Positions 55,601 through 62,643 of a stretch of DNA of 64,000 nucleotides are shown piece after piece. The stretch is from contig NZ_CBYL010000006.1 in NCBI RefSeq assembly GCF_000577335.1, forward strand, positions 1 through 64,000, given 5' to 3'. The notes under the pieces are model-generated. The model saw only the letters and a list, made by a program, of their open reading frames with translations, was not told the DNA's origin and did no database searches. Each line of letters starts with the position of its first letter. Position 1 is the stretch's first letter. A program made the translations under genes and the position numbers. The stretch is from Faecalispora jeddahensis. GTDB taxonomy: Bacteria; Bacillota; Clostridia; Oscillospirales; Acutalibacteraceae.

Positions 55601-55770
55601 TCCTCACTGGCAATCTGGATATACTCATACTGCTGTTCCTGAAGCTGTTTGATAAAATCCCGCTCCAGCTGAGCCTCCGATTGATAAGAATCCTCACGAT
55701 GGGATATCGGGGTATATTCCGCGACAACGGTTGATTCGTTGTCCGCCGCAACTATATTATATTGGTTCAT
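52690..55770 (-). CDS. hsdR: Type I restriction enzyme, subunit R
   Basis: 1026 residues. N-terminal nuclease domain with LPLVHVELKRRG (ExK of the PD-ExK motif, about residues 165-175), superfamily 2 helicase motor with HTTGSGKTLTSFK (motif I), IIFDECHRSQFG (motif II) and FTGTPIF (motif III), and a helical C-terminus that docks on the methylase. It translocates and cuts unmethylated DNA. Start overlaps the hsdS stop by 4 bp. Complete, no frameshift. Confidence 0.96.
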   Translation of the reverse strand: MNQYNIVAADNESTVVAEYTPISHREDSYQSEAQLERDFIKQLQEQQYEYIQIASEDELMANLRRQLEKLNDYAFTDTEWDWFFKKCIAGANDGIVEKTRRIQTDHVQILKRDDGTTKNIYLIDKKCIHNNRLQVLNQYEEPNGTYSARYDVTILVNGLPLVHVELKRRGVAIREAFNQIKRYQRDSFWASSGLFEYVQIFVISNGTHTKYYSNTTRSQHIKEADENDRQNRKKTSNSFEFTSFWADATNKIIADLKDFTKTFFAKHTILNILTRYCVFTSEDLLLVMRPYQIAATERILNRIAIATNYKKYGTIEGGGYIWHTTGSGKTLTSFKTAQLASSLSYIDKVLFVVDRKDLDYQTMKEYDRFEKGAANSNTSTRILQKQLESSDARIIITTIQKLDKFITNNKTHDAYKKHIVIIFDECHRSQFGDMHRRITKAFQKYHLFGFTGTPIFAVNAGSGGDPTLKTTPQTFGDKLHTYTIVDAINDGNVLPFRIDYINTIKMASDIKDEQVRAIDVEKALAAPERVREIVKYILEHFDQKTKRNENRSYYEYRVIQNVKEMAKSKNNTVSEEKITKQVNGFNSIFAVASIPMAMKYYNEFKKQMEETGKHLTIATIFSYTPNEEDPDEDFDNDKLDKTSRDFLESAIADYNEAFNVNYDTSADKFQNYYKDVSLRMKNREIDLLIVVNMFLTGFDATTLNTLWVDKNLRQHGLIQAFSRTNRILNSVKTFGNIVCFRDLKQATDDAIALFGDKEAGGVVLLKTYADYYNGYEENGKHKPGYVELIQTLLSAYPLGTAILGEDEQKDFIHLFGAILRIKNLLTSFDDFAGNEILSIRDFQDYQSVYLDLYQSLGKRTDSEKENINDDIVFEIELVKQIEVNIDYILMLVAKYHESNCTDKSLLIDIRKAVDSSIELRSKKELIEEFISRINIQSNVDQDWVSFVLAQKEADLTALIEEEKLKPEETYQFIENAFHDGMLKTTGTDIDKILPPVSRFARKNNRTEKKQSIIEKLLAFFEKYRGL

Positions 55771-56885
55771 GCCCCTGCCTCCTTAAACGTGAGCAACTTG
55801 TCCCGGTAATATTCATATTGCTTGCGTCTTGCCTCAATTTCGGCGGGCAAGCCGATAGTGATGTCGGTAGTCAGCGCGTCAAACTTGTCGAGGATGGTGC
55901 CTATGCGAGCTTGTTCTTCAAGGGAGGGGACTGGTATAACCATTTCCATTATTTCAGTGCCACGGACGTGTGGAACACCTCCACCGCGTTTCTGATTATA
56001 TAAATCGTTCTGTTTGTTTTTTAACCAATGGAAAAGGTATCTAATTGTTATGTTGTCCGTTGGCTCAAGGATAAATCCGTCCGTTACAAAAATGGGTTGA
56101 TTCCAGTAGGACACAAATCCTGCGTATGCGCCGCTACGCGATATAACAATAGCCTCACCTGTATGGTTGCTCTTATCGCAGTAGTATGCAGGTTCCTGCC
56201 CACCAAGGATAACCGGAATATTACCAGGGTTCGTTTGTTTCTTTGTTACGTAATCGCCTCGTAACATCCGTGCCACCTCCCCCAACGTCACCCTCGACAC
56301 ATCATCCTCGAAAGTCAACATACGATCCCGGTAATATTCATACTGCTTTTTTCTTGCTTTAAGCTCTGCTTTAAGCTCTGCTTTAAGCTCTGCTGTAAGC
56401 TCTGTGAAATTGTCCAAAATGCGGACTATTTCACGCTGTACAGGTAAGGGGGGGAGGGGGACTCTAATGGAACGTAATTGCTGTTGATTAATTTTTGGTG
56501 GAGTTCCTCTAACGTATTGGCTCACATCCAAAGTAGACAAATAAAAATAAATATATCGCAGAAGAGCAATATCGTTTTTTTCACTCATTATATGTGCATG
56601 ATTGTTTACCCATATTTTACCTGTAGCCCACGTTAAAACTGGAGTATTGTCCTTATTAATAACGCTACCGTCTTCTCCCATTAGTAAGAATGTTCCATCA
56701 AAAATATAGTCATTAACGTAATCCTGTATACCATTTGCCCCATAGTATGGGTAAATCCCTGATTGGCGATCTTTTTTTGTTACAGGTTTTCTTTGGCTAT
56801 CAAGAATTTCAACAACATCACCAAGAGCCTTATATTTCACCCCATCTGGGCAAAGCTCTTTTATGAGCTGTTCGAGCTTCGTCAT
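55767..56885 (-). CDS. hsdS: Type I restriction enzyme, specificity subunit S
   Basis: 372 residues, two target-recognition domains (about 15-150 and 190-340), each followed by a similar conserved helix (RKKQYEYYRDRMLTF and RRKQYEYYRDKLLTF). Between them is a four-unit tandem repeat, ELTA-ELKA-ELKA-ELKA (residues 162-177), encoded by a 12-bp DNA repeat. It sets the DNA sequence recognised by HsdM and HsdR. ATG at 56885 (TGATG overlap with the gene before); a GTG one codon earlier is possible. Confidence 0.95.
   Translation of the reverse strand: MTKLEQLIKELCPDGVKYKALGDVVEILDSQRKPVTKKDRQSGIYPYYGANGIQDYVNDYIFDGTFLLMGEDGSVINKDNTPVLTWATGKIWVNNHAHIMSEKNDIALLRYIYFYLSTLDVSQYVRGTPPKINQQQLRSIRVPLPPLPVQREIVRILDNFTELTAELKAELKAELKARKKQYEYYRDRMLTFEDDVSRVTLGEVARMLRGDYVTKKQTNPGNIPVILGGQEPAYYCDKSNHTGEAIVISRSGAYAGFVSYWNQPIFVTDGFILEPTDNITIRYLFHWLKNKQNDLYNQKRGGGVPHVRGTEIMEMVIPVPSLEEQARIGTILDKFDALTTDITIGLPAEIEARRKQYEYYRDKLLTFKEAGA
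56355..56402. repeat. Four tandem 12-bp repeats in the hsdS spacer
   Basis: Unit TGCTTTAAGCTC (plus strand) at 56355-56366, 56367-56378, 56379-56390, and 56391-56402 (one T-to-G change). It encodes a 4-residue helix repeat between the two recognition domains. Confidence 0.95.
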
Positions 56886-57670
56886 CACTGCTCACCTCCA
56901 TCATTATCCCAACCTAAAGAACCAATCGCCGTCATCAGTTCTTTGTTAATCTTTACATTATCAAGAATTCCGACAATAAGCCTATATAAGGAATCATACT
57001 TTTGCAATGCTAATTCCTCGTTATATTCACCATGTATTATTTCACTTAGCTCACCAAACAACCTATAGCCATTCGCAGAAAACTCACGTGGGATAATTGA
57101 GCATTGCCTATCTACTTCTTCAAGCAGGTTTCTAAATGGTTTTCGTTTACCATTATCATAAGAACAAGATATTCTTGCGGCTGTTGCAGTTTGCTGAGTA
57201 ATTTTTTCAAAAATTTTACGCAGATACACTACAGCACCGGCGCCAAGTCGTTCACGATGAGCTCGCTGCGCCTTTTCCAAAAGCTCTGAAAACTCACCGT
57301 ACTGTTCTGTATTTAATAAAGCATCAGGCGACAATTTTTCCGCACGCTTTAATATACGAACTTCAGGTGCGCGTCCGCTTATCTCTCCTTCGCAGTCCAC
57401 CAAAAACCAAATTTGCACGGAAGCACCGCAATGACAAGTGAGAACGCAATCAATGCTTACAAGATGCTCATTTACCCCAATGCAATAAATTTCTTCTGCT
57501 GAGCAAAAAGTACGAACGTCAGCACAATTCTTACAAAAGTAATTTAATGCAATTCTGCCCACTTGTATTTTTTGCTGCTTGCCCGCTGCAAGCTTTTTTT
57601 CTTTAAGAAATCCTTCCACCTGCTTGAACTCAAGTGTCGGAGGTTTGGACAACACTTCAGACAATCGCAT
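56885..57670 (-). CDS. Unknown protein inside the RM operon (zinc-ribbon-like, DUF4145-like tail)
   Basis: 261 residues, not recognised with certainty. The N-terminal third has paired cysteines that could hold zinc (CKNC at 46-49, CHC at 79-81). The C-terminal half is helical, with RLGAGAVVYLRKIFEKI and LFGELSEIIHGEYNEE, a pattern that recalls DUF4145/HEPN-like domains found near restriction genes; that similarity is from memory. It overlaps the hsdM stop and the hsdS start by a base or a few, so it is made together with the RM enzyme. Its role is unknown: an assembly, anti-restriction or second defence factor are all possible. Confidence 0.7.
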   Translation of the reverse strand: MRLSEVLSKPPTLEFKQVEGFLKEKKLAAGKQQKIQVGRIALNYFCKNCADVRTFCSAEEIYCIGVNEHLVSIDCVLTCHCGASVQIWFLVDCEGEISGRAPEVRILKRAEKLSPDALLNTEQYGEFSELLEKAQRAHRERLGAGAVVYLRKIFEKITQQTATAARISCSYDNGKRKPFRNLLEEVDRQCSIIPREFSANGYRLFGELSEIIHGEYNEELALQKYDSLYRLIVGILDNVKINKELMTAIGSLGWDNDGGEQ

Positions 57671-59238
57671 TACCGGGCACCCTCAATCTCTGCGATAATG
57701 GCATCAATTTCACGTCGAAGCACATTTTCACGAGCTACGATGTGCTCGATTTCAGCATTCAGAGTGGCTATATCGATAACCTCCCGCTTCTCCTCCTTCT
57801 GAACGTAGGTAGAAACCGAAAGGTTATAGTCCTGCTCAGCAATTTGGCTATTCGGTACCAAGCAGCTAAAGTGGTCTTTCTCTTGGCGGGCTTTAAAAAC
57901 TTCAACTATGTTATCAATGTTTTCCTGTGTAAGCTTGTTATTGTTTGTAATCTTTACGTATTCCTCCGAAGCATCTATAAAGAGCGTCGAGTTTTCGGCT
58001 TTGGACTTTTTTAATACCATGACGCAAGTAGCTATGCTGGTTCCGAAAAACAGATTACTTGGTAACTGAATAATGCAATCTATAAAGTTGTTATCAATCA
58101 AATACTGACGAATCTTTTTTTCTGCTCCGCCGCGGTACAGAACGCCCGGAAAGCAAACAATTGCCGCAGTGCCATCAGTGGCAAGCCACGAAAGACTATG
58201 CATGATAAACGCAAGGTCTGCTTTTGATTTTGGGGCCAGCACTCCCGCAGGAGCAAAACGAGGATCATTGATAAGTAGAGGATTTTCGTCGCCAGCCCAT
58301 TTGATTGAATAGGGTGGATTTGAAACAATTACCTCAAACGGTTCGTCATCCCAATGAAGCGGATCTGCTAATGTATCGCCATGACCAATACTAAATTTAT
58401 CATAATCAATATCATGCAAAAACATATTGATTCGGCATAGGTTGTATGTAGTAATATTAATTTCCTGACCAAAAAATCCAAGACGCACATTATCTTTACC
58501 AATAATCTGCGTGGATTTTAAAAGTAACGATCCTGAACCGCAAGCTGGGTCGTAGACCTTGTTTACTTGTTTTCTATCTCCCAACGCCAGACGAGTCAGA
58601 AGTTCCGAAACTTCTTGAGGCGTAAAATATTCGCCGCCGCTTTTTCCGGCATTAGAGGCATACATTCCCATCAAATATTCATATGCCTCGCCGAATGCAT
58701 CAATGGTATTGTCCTTATAACTGCCAAGTTTCATATCGGCAATGCCGTTCATAAGCTTCACAAGCCTTGCGTTGCGTTGTGCAACCGTCCCCCCAAGCTT
58801 ATTGCTGTTTACGTCAATGTCATCAAAAAGCCCTTTGAAGTTCTTTTCGCTGGGTGTGCCCTGCGCAGAGGCTTCTATATTTTTGAATACTTTTTCGAGC
58901 GTTTCATTAAGGTTTTCATCCTTATTGGCCTTTTTTCGCACATTTTCAAAAAGCTCACTTGGCAAGATAAAAAAGCCTTTGGTTTTTACCATATCCTCAC
59001 GAGCTTGCTCGGCCTCTTCGTCAGAAATTTTTGCGTATTCAAAATCAGCATTCCCTGCTTCAATTTCATCTTTATTGATGTAATGTGCCAAATTTTCTGA
59101 AATGTAACGATAGAACAGCATCCCTAAGACATACTGCTTAAAGTCCCAGCCATCTACGCTTCCGCGCAGGTCATTGGCAATATTCCATATGGTACGATGC
59201 AGTTCTGCTCTCTCTTGTTCTTTCCTATTGTCAGTCAT
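57670..59238 (-). CDS. hsdM: Type I restriction enzyme, modification subunit M
   Basis: 522 residues. N-terminal HsdM helical domain (WNIANDLRGSVDGWDFKQYVLGMLFYRY), SAM-binding YDPACGSGSLL (motif I) and catalytic NPPYSIKW (motif IV, an N6-adenine methylase). It methylates adenine in the sites chosen by HsdS. ATG at 59238 has GGGAGG upstream; the longer frame runs into the regulator gene. Confidence 0.96.
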   Translation of the reverse strand: MTDNRKEQERAELHRTIWNIANDLRGSVDGWDFKQYVLGMLFYRYISENLAHYINKDEIEAGNADFEYAKISDEEAEQAREDMVKTKGFFILPSELFENVRKKANKDENLNETLEKVFKNIEASAQGTPSEKNFKGLFDDIDVNSNKLGGTVAQRNARLVKLMNGIADMKLGSYKDNTIDAFGEAYEYLMGMYASNAGKSGGEYFTPQEVSELLTRLALGDRKQVNKVYDPACGSGSLLLKSTQIIGKDNVRLGFFGQEINITTYNLCRINMFLHDIDYDKFSIGHGDTLADPLHWDDEPFEVIVSNPPYSIKWAGDENPLLINDPRFAPAGVLAPKSKADLAFIMHSLSWLATDGTAAIVCFPGVLYRGGAEKKIRQYLIDNNFIDCIIQLPSNLFFGTSIATCVMVLKKSKAENSTLFIDASEEYVKITNNNKLTQENIDNIVEVFKARQEKDHFSCLVPNSQIAEQDYNLSVSTYVQKEEKREVIDIATLNAEIEHIVARENVLRREIDAIIAEIEGAR

Positions 59239-59258
59239 TGTTTTTATTCCTCCCATTT

Positions 59259-59471
59259 TTACAAGCGATCCAGCTCTGCAATCATGTCTTTTGACAAATC
59301 TTTTTGGATGCAATAATCTTTAACCCGCATATATGCCAACCGGCTCGGTTTGGAGCGGTTATTCTCCCAGCGGTTCAGCGTTGTATAACTTACGTTCAAA
59401 TCACGAGCCAGCTGTTCCTGGGATATATTCAGTTCTTTTCGTATGGATTTCAGGATTACATCGATGGTCAT
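59259..59471 (-). CDS. Small XRE-type helix-turn-helix regulator of the RM operon
   Basis: 70 residues, a single HTH (LNISQEQLARDLNVSYTTLNRWENNRSKPS). GGAGGTGG precedes the ATG. It is 20 bp before hsdM in the same unit and resembles RM controller (C) proteins in size and place, though C proteins are best known from type II systems. Probably binds the inverted repeat over its own promoter. Confidence 0.88.
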   Translation of the reverse strand: MTIDVILKSIRKELNISQEQLARDLNVSYTTLNRWENNRSKPSRLAYMRVKDYCIQKDLSKDMIAELDRL

Positions 59472-59494
59472 TGAATTCCACCTCCACTTCCTAT

Positions 59495-59523
59495 ATTATA
59501 GCGTATGCTATAGCGGATGACAA
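59495..59523 (-). promoter_or_regulatory. Promoter of the RM operon with an overlapping inverted repeat
   Basis: -35 TTGTCA (59523-59518), 17-bp spacer, -10 TATAAT (59500-59495). TATAGC-N4-GCTATA (59497-59512) spans the -10 and spacer, a likely operator for the small HTH protein. Confidence 0.8.
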
Positions 59524-59560
59524 CGGTTGTGGTAAATTTTACTTCCGTTTTTCTCTGACT

Positions 59561-60649
59561 TTAATCCAACCGGATCCTCGCCAGCATTTCCTCGCCGGAG
59601 ATTTTGCCCTCCACATACTCCCGCCGGGCCTGGCTGGCGGCAGAAGACCAAGCCTTAAACTGTTCTTCCGACAAATCCCTACCGCTGTGTTCTCCAGCAT
59701 ATTTTTCCGCCGCCCGGTACCAGCGGGAATAGACCTTGTTGTACTCGGTGAGGTATTGCTGTAAAAACGCATCGGCTTCAATCCCTTTTTCAAAAAACAG
59801 CTTGGCTCCAACCTGTTTGCAGGTTCGCTTGCCCTTGTAGGTCCGGTCGCAGAAATCCCTCTTGCGCTTATCCGTCAGCACGAAATACCGCCCGCAAAGC
59901 TTGCACCGCTTCACATACTGACCGTTTTTCAGCATCTCGGTAAACTCAAAGAACAGCATCTCGTCCAGATACTCAATCAGGTAATAGGGCATCAAGCTCA
60001 CGCCTTTAACATCCTGATGCATAATCTCCAGCAGGTCGTCCAGCTCAGTCAGCTTCCAGTCGTGGATATCCCGCAAGGTATCGATATCTACCTTGCCTTT
60101 CTTTTTTGGCAGCAGTGCATACTGCATCTTCACCGCGGCACTCCCGAACTCGGGATGCCCAGTCATAAACTCACATAACCGCTCAGACATGATTTTGTCC
60201 GGGCGGTTTTCTTTGTCCAGGCACATATCGACCGCTTCACGGAAAATCTCCTGCAGTTCGATGACGCGCCCCAACTCATCTAAACAAACGGCAAGCTGCT
60301 TGAGCTGCTCGGCTTCAATGTCGTCTTTGTAATAGATGGGCGTATTCAGAATGTTGTTGAGCAGCCCCACAAGAAAGAAAAACGCATAGCTGTGTTTATG
60401 CTTGAGCGTTTCCGCGACATCGAAAACAGCGTCCCGGACTTCCTGATAGTGCTCCATCGTAAGCGGGATGTTTTTTGCCGCCGCCAGCCACAGCCGGTAC
60501 TTGCTCAAATCCAGCTCGACAAAATCAATGAGTCCCTGCCCGATGTGTTTCTCCGCGTACTGTCCGTTATGCTCCGCGTTGGTAAACGTCATGAAATGGA
60601 CCAGTCCGTCGCTGCCGTAAAAGACCCGGATATGTGGATACTGCGCCAT
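59561..60649 (-). CDS. DUF6076-like protein
   Basis: 362 residues, cytosolic. A cysteine cluster (CKLCGRYF...FCDRTYKGKRTC, about residues 247-277) looks like a zinc finger; the rest is helical. This family is often seen in Clostridia, frequently near mobile elements, and has no known function (family name from memory). Start has AAAGGAAGG upstream. Divergent from the mobilization genes. Confidence 0.65.
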   Translation of the reverse strand: MAQYPHIRVFYGSDGLVHFMTFTNAEHNGQYAEKHIGQGLIDFVELDLSKYRLWLAAAKNIPLTMEHYQEVRDAVFDVAETLKHKHSYAFFFLVGLLNNILNTPIYYKDDIEAEQLKQLAVCLDELGRVIELQEIFREAVDMCLDKENRPDKIMSERLCEFMTGHPEFGSAAVKMQYALLPKKKGKVDIDTLRDIHDWKLTELDDLLEIMHQDVKGVSLMPYYLIEYLDEMLFFEFTEMLKNGQYVKRCKLCGRYFVLTDKRKRDFCDRTYKGKRTCKQVGAKLFFEKGIEADAFLQQYLTEYNKVYSRWYRAAEKYAGEHSGRDLSEEQFKAWSSAASQARREYVEGKISGEEMLARIRLD

Positions 60650-60799
60650 ATTTGCCTTCCTTTCGCAAAGAATCGATTACTCGTAAAACATATCATCTGC
60701 GCTTCCCTGTGTACTTCAGAGTTAGTCTATACGATAATAATATCACAAAGAATTGAATTAATCCACTTTAGATTCTTTAGTGAATAGGAGGTGCGTATT

Positions 60800-60934
60800 A
60801 TGCACAATACGGAAGCCCTCCCGTTGGGAGGGGCAAGCAAAGCGTACGGCTATACGCCGGCCGCTGTTCGGCGGGGCATTGCCCCACACCCCGAGTCATG
60901 GAAAGGAGCATTGCATGAAAAAACAAAAGGATAA
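60800..60934 (+). CDS. Small ORF (44 aa) overlapping a candidate oriT
   Basis: A 44-residue frame with a very good ribosome binding site (AGGAGGTG eight bases before ATG), ending 20 bp inside mobC. No known family. Because the same DNA carries several inverted repeats, it may be a coupling leader peptide for mobC or a non-coding oriT region that happens to be open. Confidence 0.45.
   Translation: MHNTEALPLGGASKAYGYTPAAVRRGIAPHPESWKGALHEKTKG
60815..60885 (+). other. Candidate origin of transfer (oriT)
   Basis: Four inverted repeats in 71 bp: GCCCTCCC-gtt-GGGAGGGGC (60815-60834), GCGTA/TACGC (60842-60857), CGCCG/CGGCG (60855-60873) and GGGGC-att-GCCCC (60873-60885), immediately before mobC and the relaxase gene, the usual place of oriT. 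No nic site was identified. Confidence 0.5.
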
Positions 60935-61226
60935 AACCTATGCATTTAGGGTTCGTTCGGCTGACCTGAAAAAGATAAAGACCAAGGCGAAACGAGCGAA
61001 TTTGACCGTTACTGATTATCTCACTGCGTGTGCCTTAAATAAGGAAATCACCGTTATTGACGGTCTGGATGGTGTGCTATCTGAATTAAAGGCACAAGGC
61101 AGAAATCTCAATCAACTCACCATTCTCTCCCATCAAGGCAGGAGCTATCCCAGCCAGATTGAAAAGCTTACCGATGCCTACGGGGATATCTGTGCCTTAT
61201 TGAAAAAGATTTTGGAGGCGGTGTAA
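60915..61226 (+). CDS. mobC: MobC-like relaxosome accessory protein
   Basis: 103 residues. N-terminal ribbon-helix-helix-like region (YAFRVRSADLKKIKTKAKRANLTVTDYLTACAL) and C-terminal GRNLNQLTILSHQG, the MobC pattern (GxNxNQ). It helps the relaxase open oriT. GAAAGGAG precedes the ATG; the stop overlaps the relaxase ATG (TAATG). Confidence 0.85.
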   Translation: MKKQKDKTYAFRVRSADLKKIKTKAKRANLTVTDYLTACALNKEITVIDGLDGVLSELKAQGRNLNQLTILSHQGRSYPSQIEKLTDAYGDICALLKKILEAV

Positions 61227-62242
61227 TGGCAACCTTTACAAGGATCAAAGTCAAGAAGCAGTCCTGCGGACGTATGCTGGGCGCTCTTGCGTATGTGCTG
61301 CAGGGGCATAAGGTTGGCTTTGAGGGCGGCAGAGTGGAAAGCGGCGTCAACTGTCTTCCCTACACCAGCTATCTGGAAATGATGGCAACCAAGGAGAAAT
61401 TCAAGAAAACCGGCGATGTTTGCTTTTATCATTTCGTCCAGTCCTTTTCCGACAAAGAAGAAATCACTCCTTGGCAGGCCAATGAAGCAGCACGGGAACT
61501 GGCCGAAAGGCTGTTCCCCGATTACGAATGTGTGGTAGCGACTCACTGCGATACCGACAATCTGCATTCCCACATTATCGTCAATTCCGTCAACTTCAGG
61601 GATGGTAAGAAACTGCATCTATCGCCCACATCCATTCAGGAGATGCGGCAGGTCAACGACCAGATTTGTATGGCACACGGATTTTCCGTGCTGGAACCTT
61701 ATGATGGCAGAAAGAAAAAGCACAGGCTTACCCCCGGCGAATACCGCGCTGCCGAGCGAGGCGAGAGCTGGAAATTTCAACTTATCAAAGCCATAGAAGA
61801 AGCCTTGCTCTACTCACCGGATAAGGAGAGCTTCATTCAGAACATGGAATATGAAGGGTATACCGTTCGCTGGGATCACCACAAATACATCCTGTTTACC
61901 ACCCCAGAGGGCAAAAGCTGCCGTGACCGCAGCCTGCATGATGAAACCTATCTCAAGGAGAACCTTGAAAGACTGTTCGTTTACCGTGCCCAGAATGGAT
62001 TTACCCCGTTAACTCCGGAGCCGCCAGAGGGTTGGCTGGGGCAGTTGGAGCAGGCCGGACACCTCTCTGAGAATTTGATTTTTCTCGGCAAAAACTTGGA
62101 GAGCACGGCGAATGTTCCGCCGCCTATTCCGCTACAAACTTGGACAGACAGCAAGCAGCGCCAGCGAGAAGCACTGAAAAAGCTAGCCCAGGGGCACAAG
62201 CTCCAAAGCGAGCAGGAGCAGGAAATCAATTTTACCATGTAG
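61226..62242 (+). CDS. Relaxase/mobilization nuclease
   Basis: 338 residues, MobA/VirD2 family. The three-histidine motif lies in ATHCDTDNLHSHIIVNSVN (about residues 104-122); a nucleophilic tyrosine is likely among the N-terminal residues (Y23 or nearby). Similar to TnpZ-type proteins of Tn4451 elements, which mobilize with a helper. No type IV secretion genes are in the window, so the element is mobilizable, not self-transmissible, on the evidence here. Confidence 0.9.
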   Translation: MATFTRIKVKKQSCGRMLGALAYVLQGHKVGFEGGRVESGVNCLPYTSYLEMMATKEKFKKTGDVCFYHFVQSFSDKEEITPWQANEAARELAERLFPDYECVVATHCDTDNLHSHIIVNSVNFRDGKKLHLSPTSIQEMRQVNDQICMAHGFSVLEPYDGRKKKHRLTPGEYRAAERGESWKFQLIKAIEEALLYSPDKESFIQNMEYEGYTVRWDHHKYILFTTPEGKSCRDRSLHDETYLKENLERLFVYRAQNGFTPLTPEPPEGWLGQLEQAGHLSENLIFLGKNLESTANVPPPIPLQTWTDSKQRQREALKKLAQGHKLQSEQEQEINFTM

Positions 62243-62268
62243 CCCCCCACGGGGAGAAAGGAATTTGT

Positions 62269-62559
62269 ATGGACAGAAAAGAAAGCTTTGCAAGGCACTA
62301 TTTGGAAACCGGTGTTCTCGGCGCTTATGAAACCGCCGAGGTGGCATGGGACGAAGTTGTGAACGGGAAATGTGCCCCCTGTTTTGAAGATGCGATGGTT
62401 GTCTTTGGCACAGAGCAAACCCATATCGACCGCAGGATGGATATCGGCGGCAGAAGCTTCCGCATCCGTTCGGTGTTTCCCGCAGCAGGGCATACCCCCA
62501 CGGACAAGCTCCTCGCCCTGATTGACGCGGAGCTTGAAAAAAGCACACATTCCGCCTGA
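62269..62559 (+). CDS. Small transposon-associated protein, TnpW-like C-terminus
   Basis: 96 residues. The C-terminal half (IGGRSFRIRSVFPAAGHTPTDKLLALIDAELE) resembles the short TnpW domain of Tn4451-type elements; the N-terminal half (YLETGVLGAYETAEVAWDEV) is not recognised. GGGAGAAAGG precedes the ATG. Lies between relaxase and recombinase as in those elements. Confidence 0.5.
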   Translation: MDRKESFARHYLETGVLGAYETAEVAWDEVVNGKCAPCFEDAMVVFGTEQTHIDRRMDIGGRSFRIRSVFPAAGHTPTDKLLALIDAELEKSTHSA

Positions 62560-62643
62560 AATCAGTAGACTTGCGGCAGCCGGTACGGTATGATATGTGG
62601 TACCGTATTCGGTTTGCCGCAGGAAAAGGAGGATTTTTTAAAA

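Noticed and set aside
56355-56402. Reading the 12-bp tandem units as a CRISPR-like array
   Set aside because: Units are contiguous without spacers and in frame inside hsdS.
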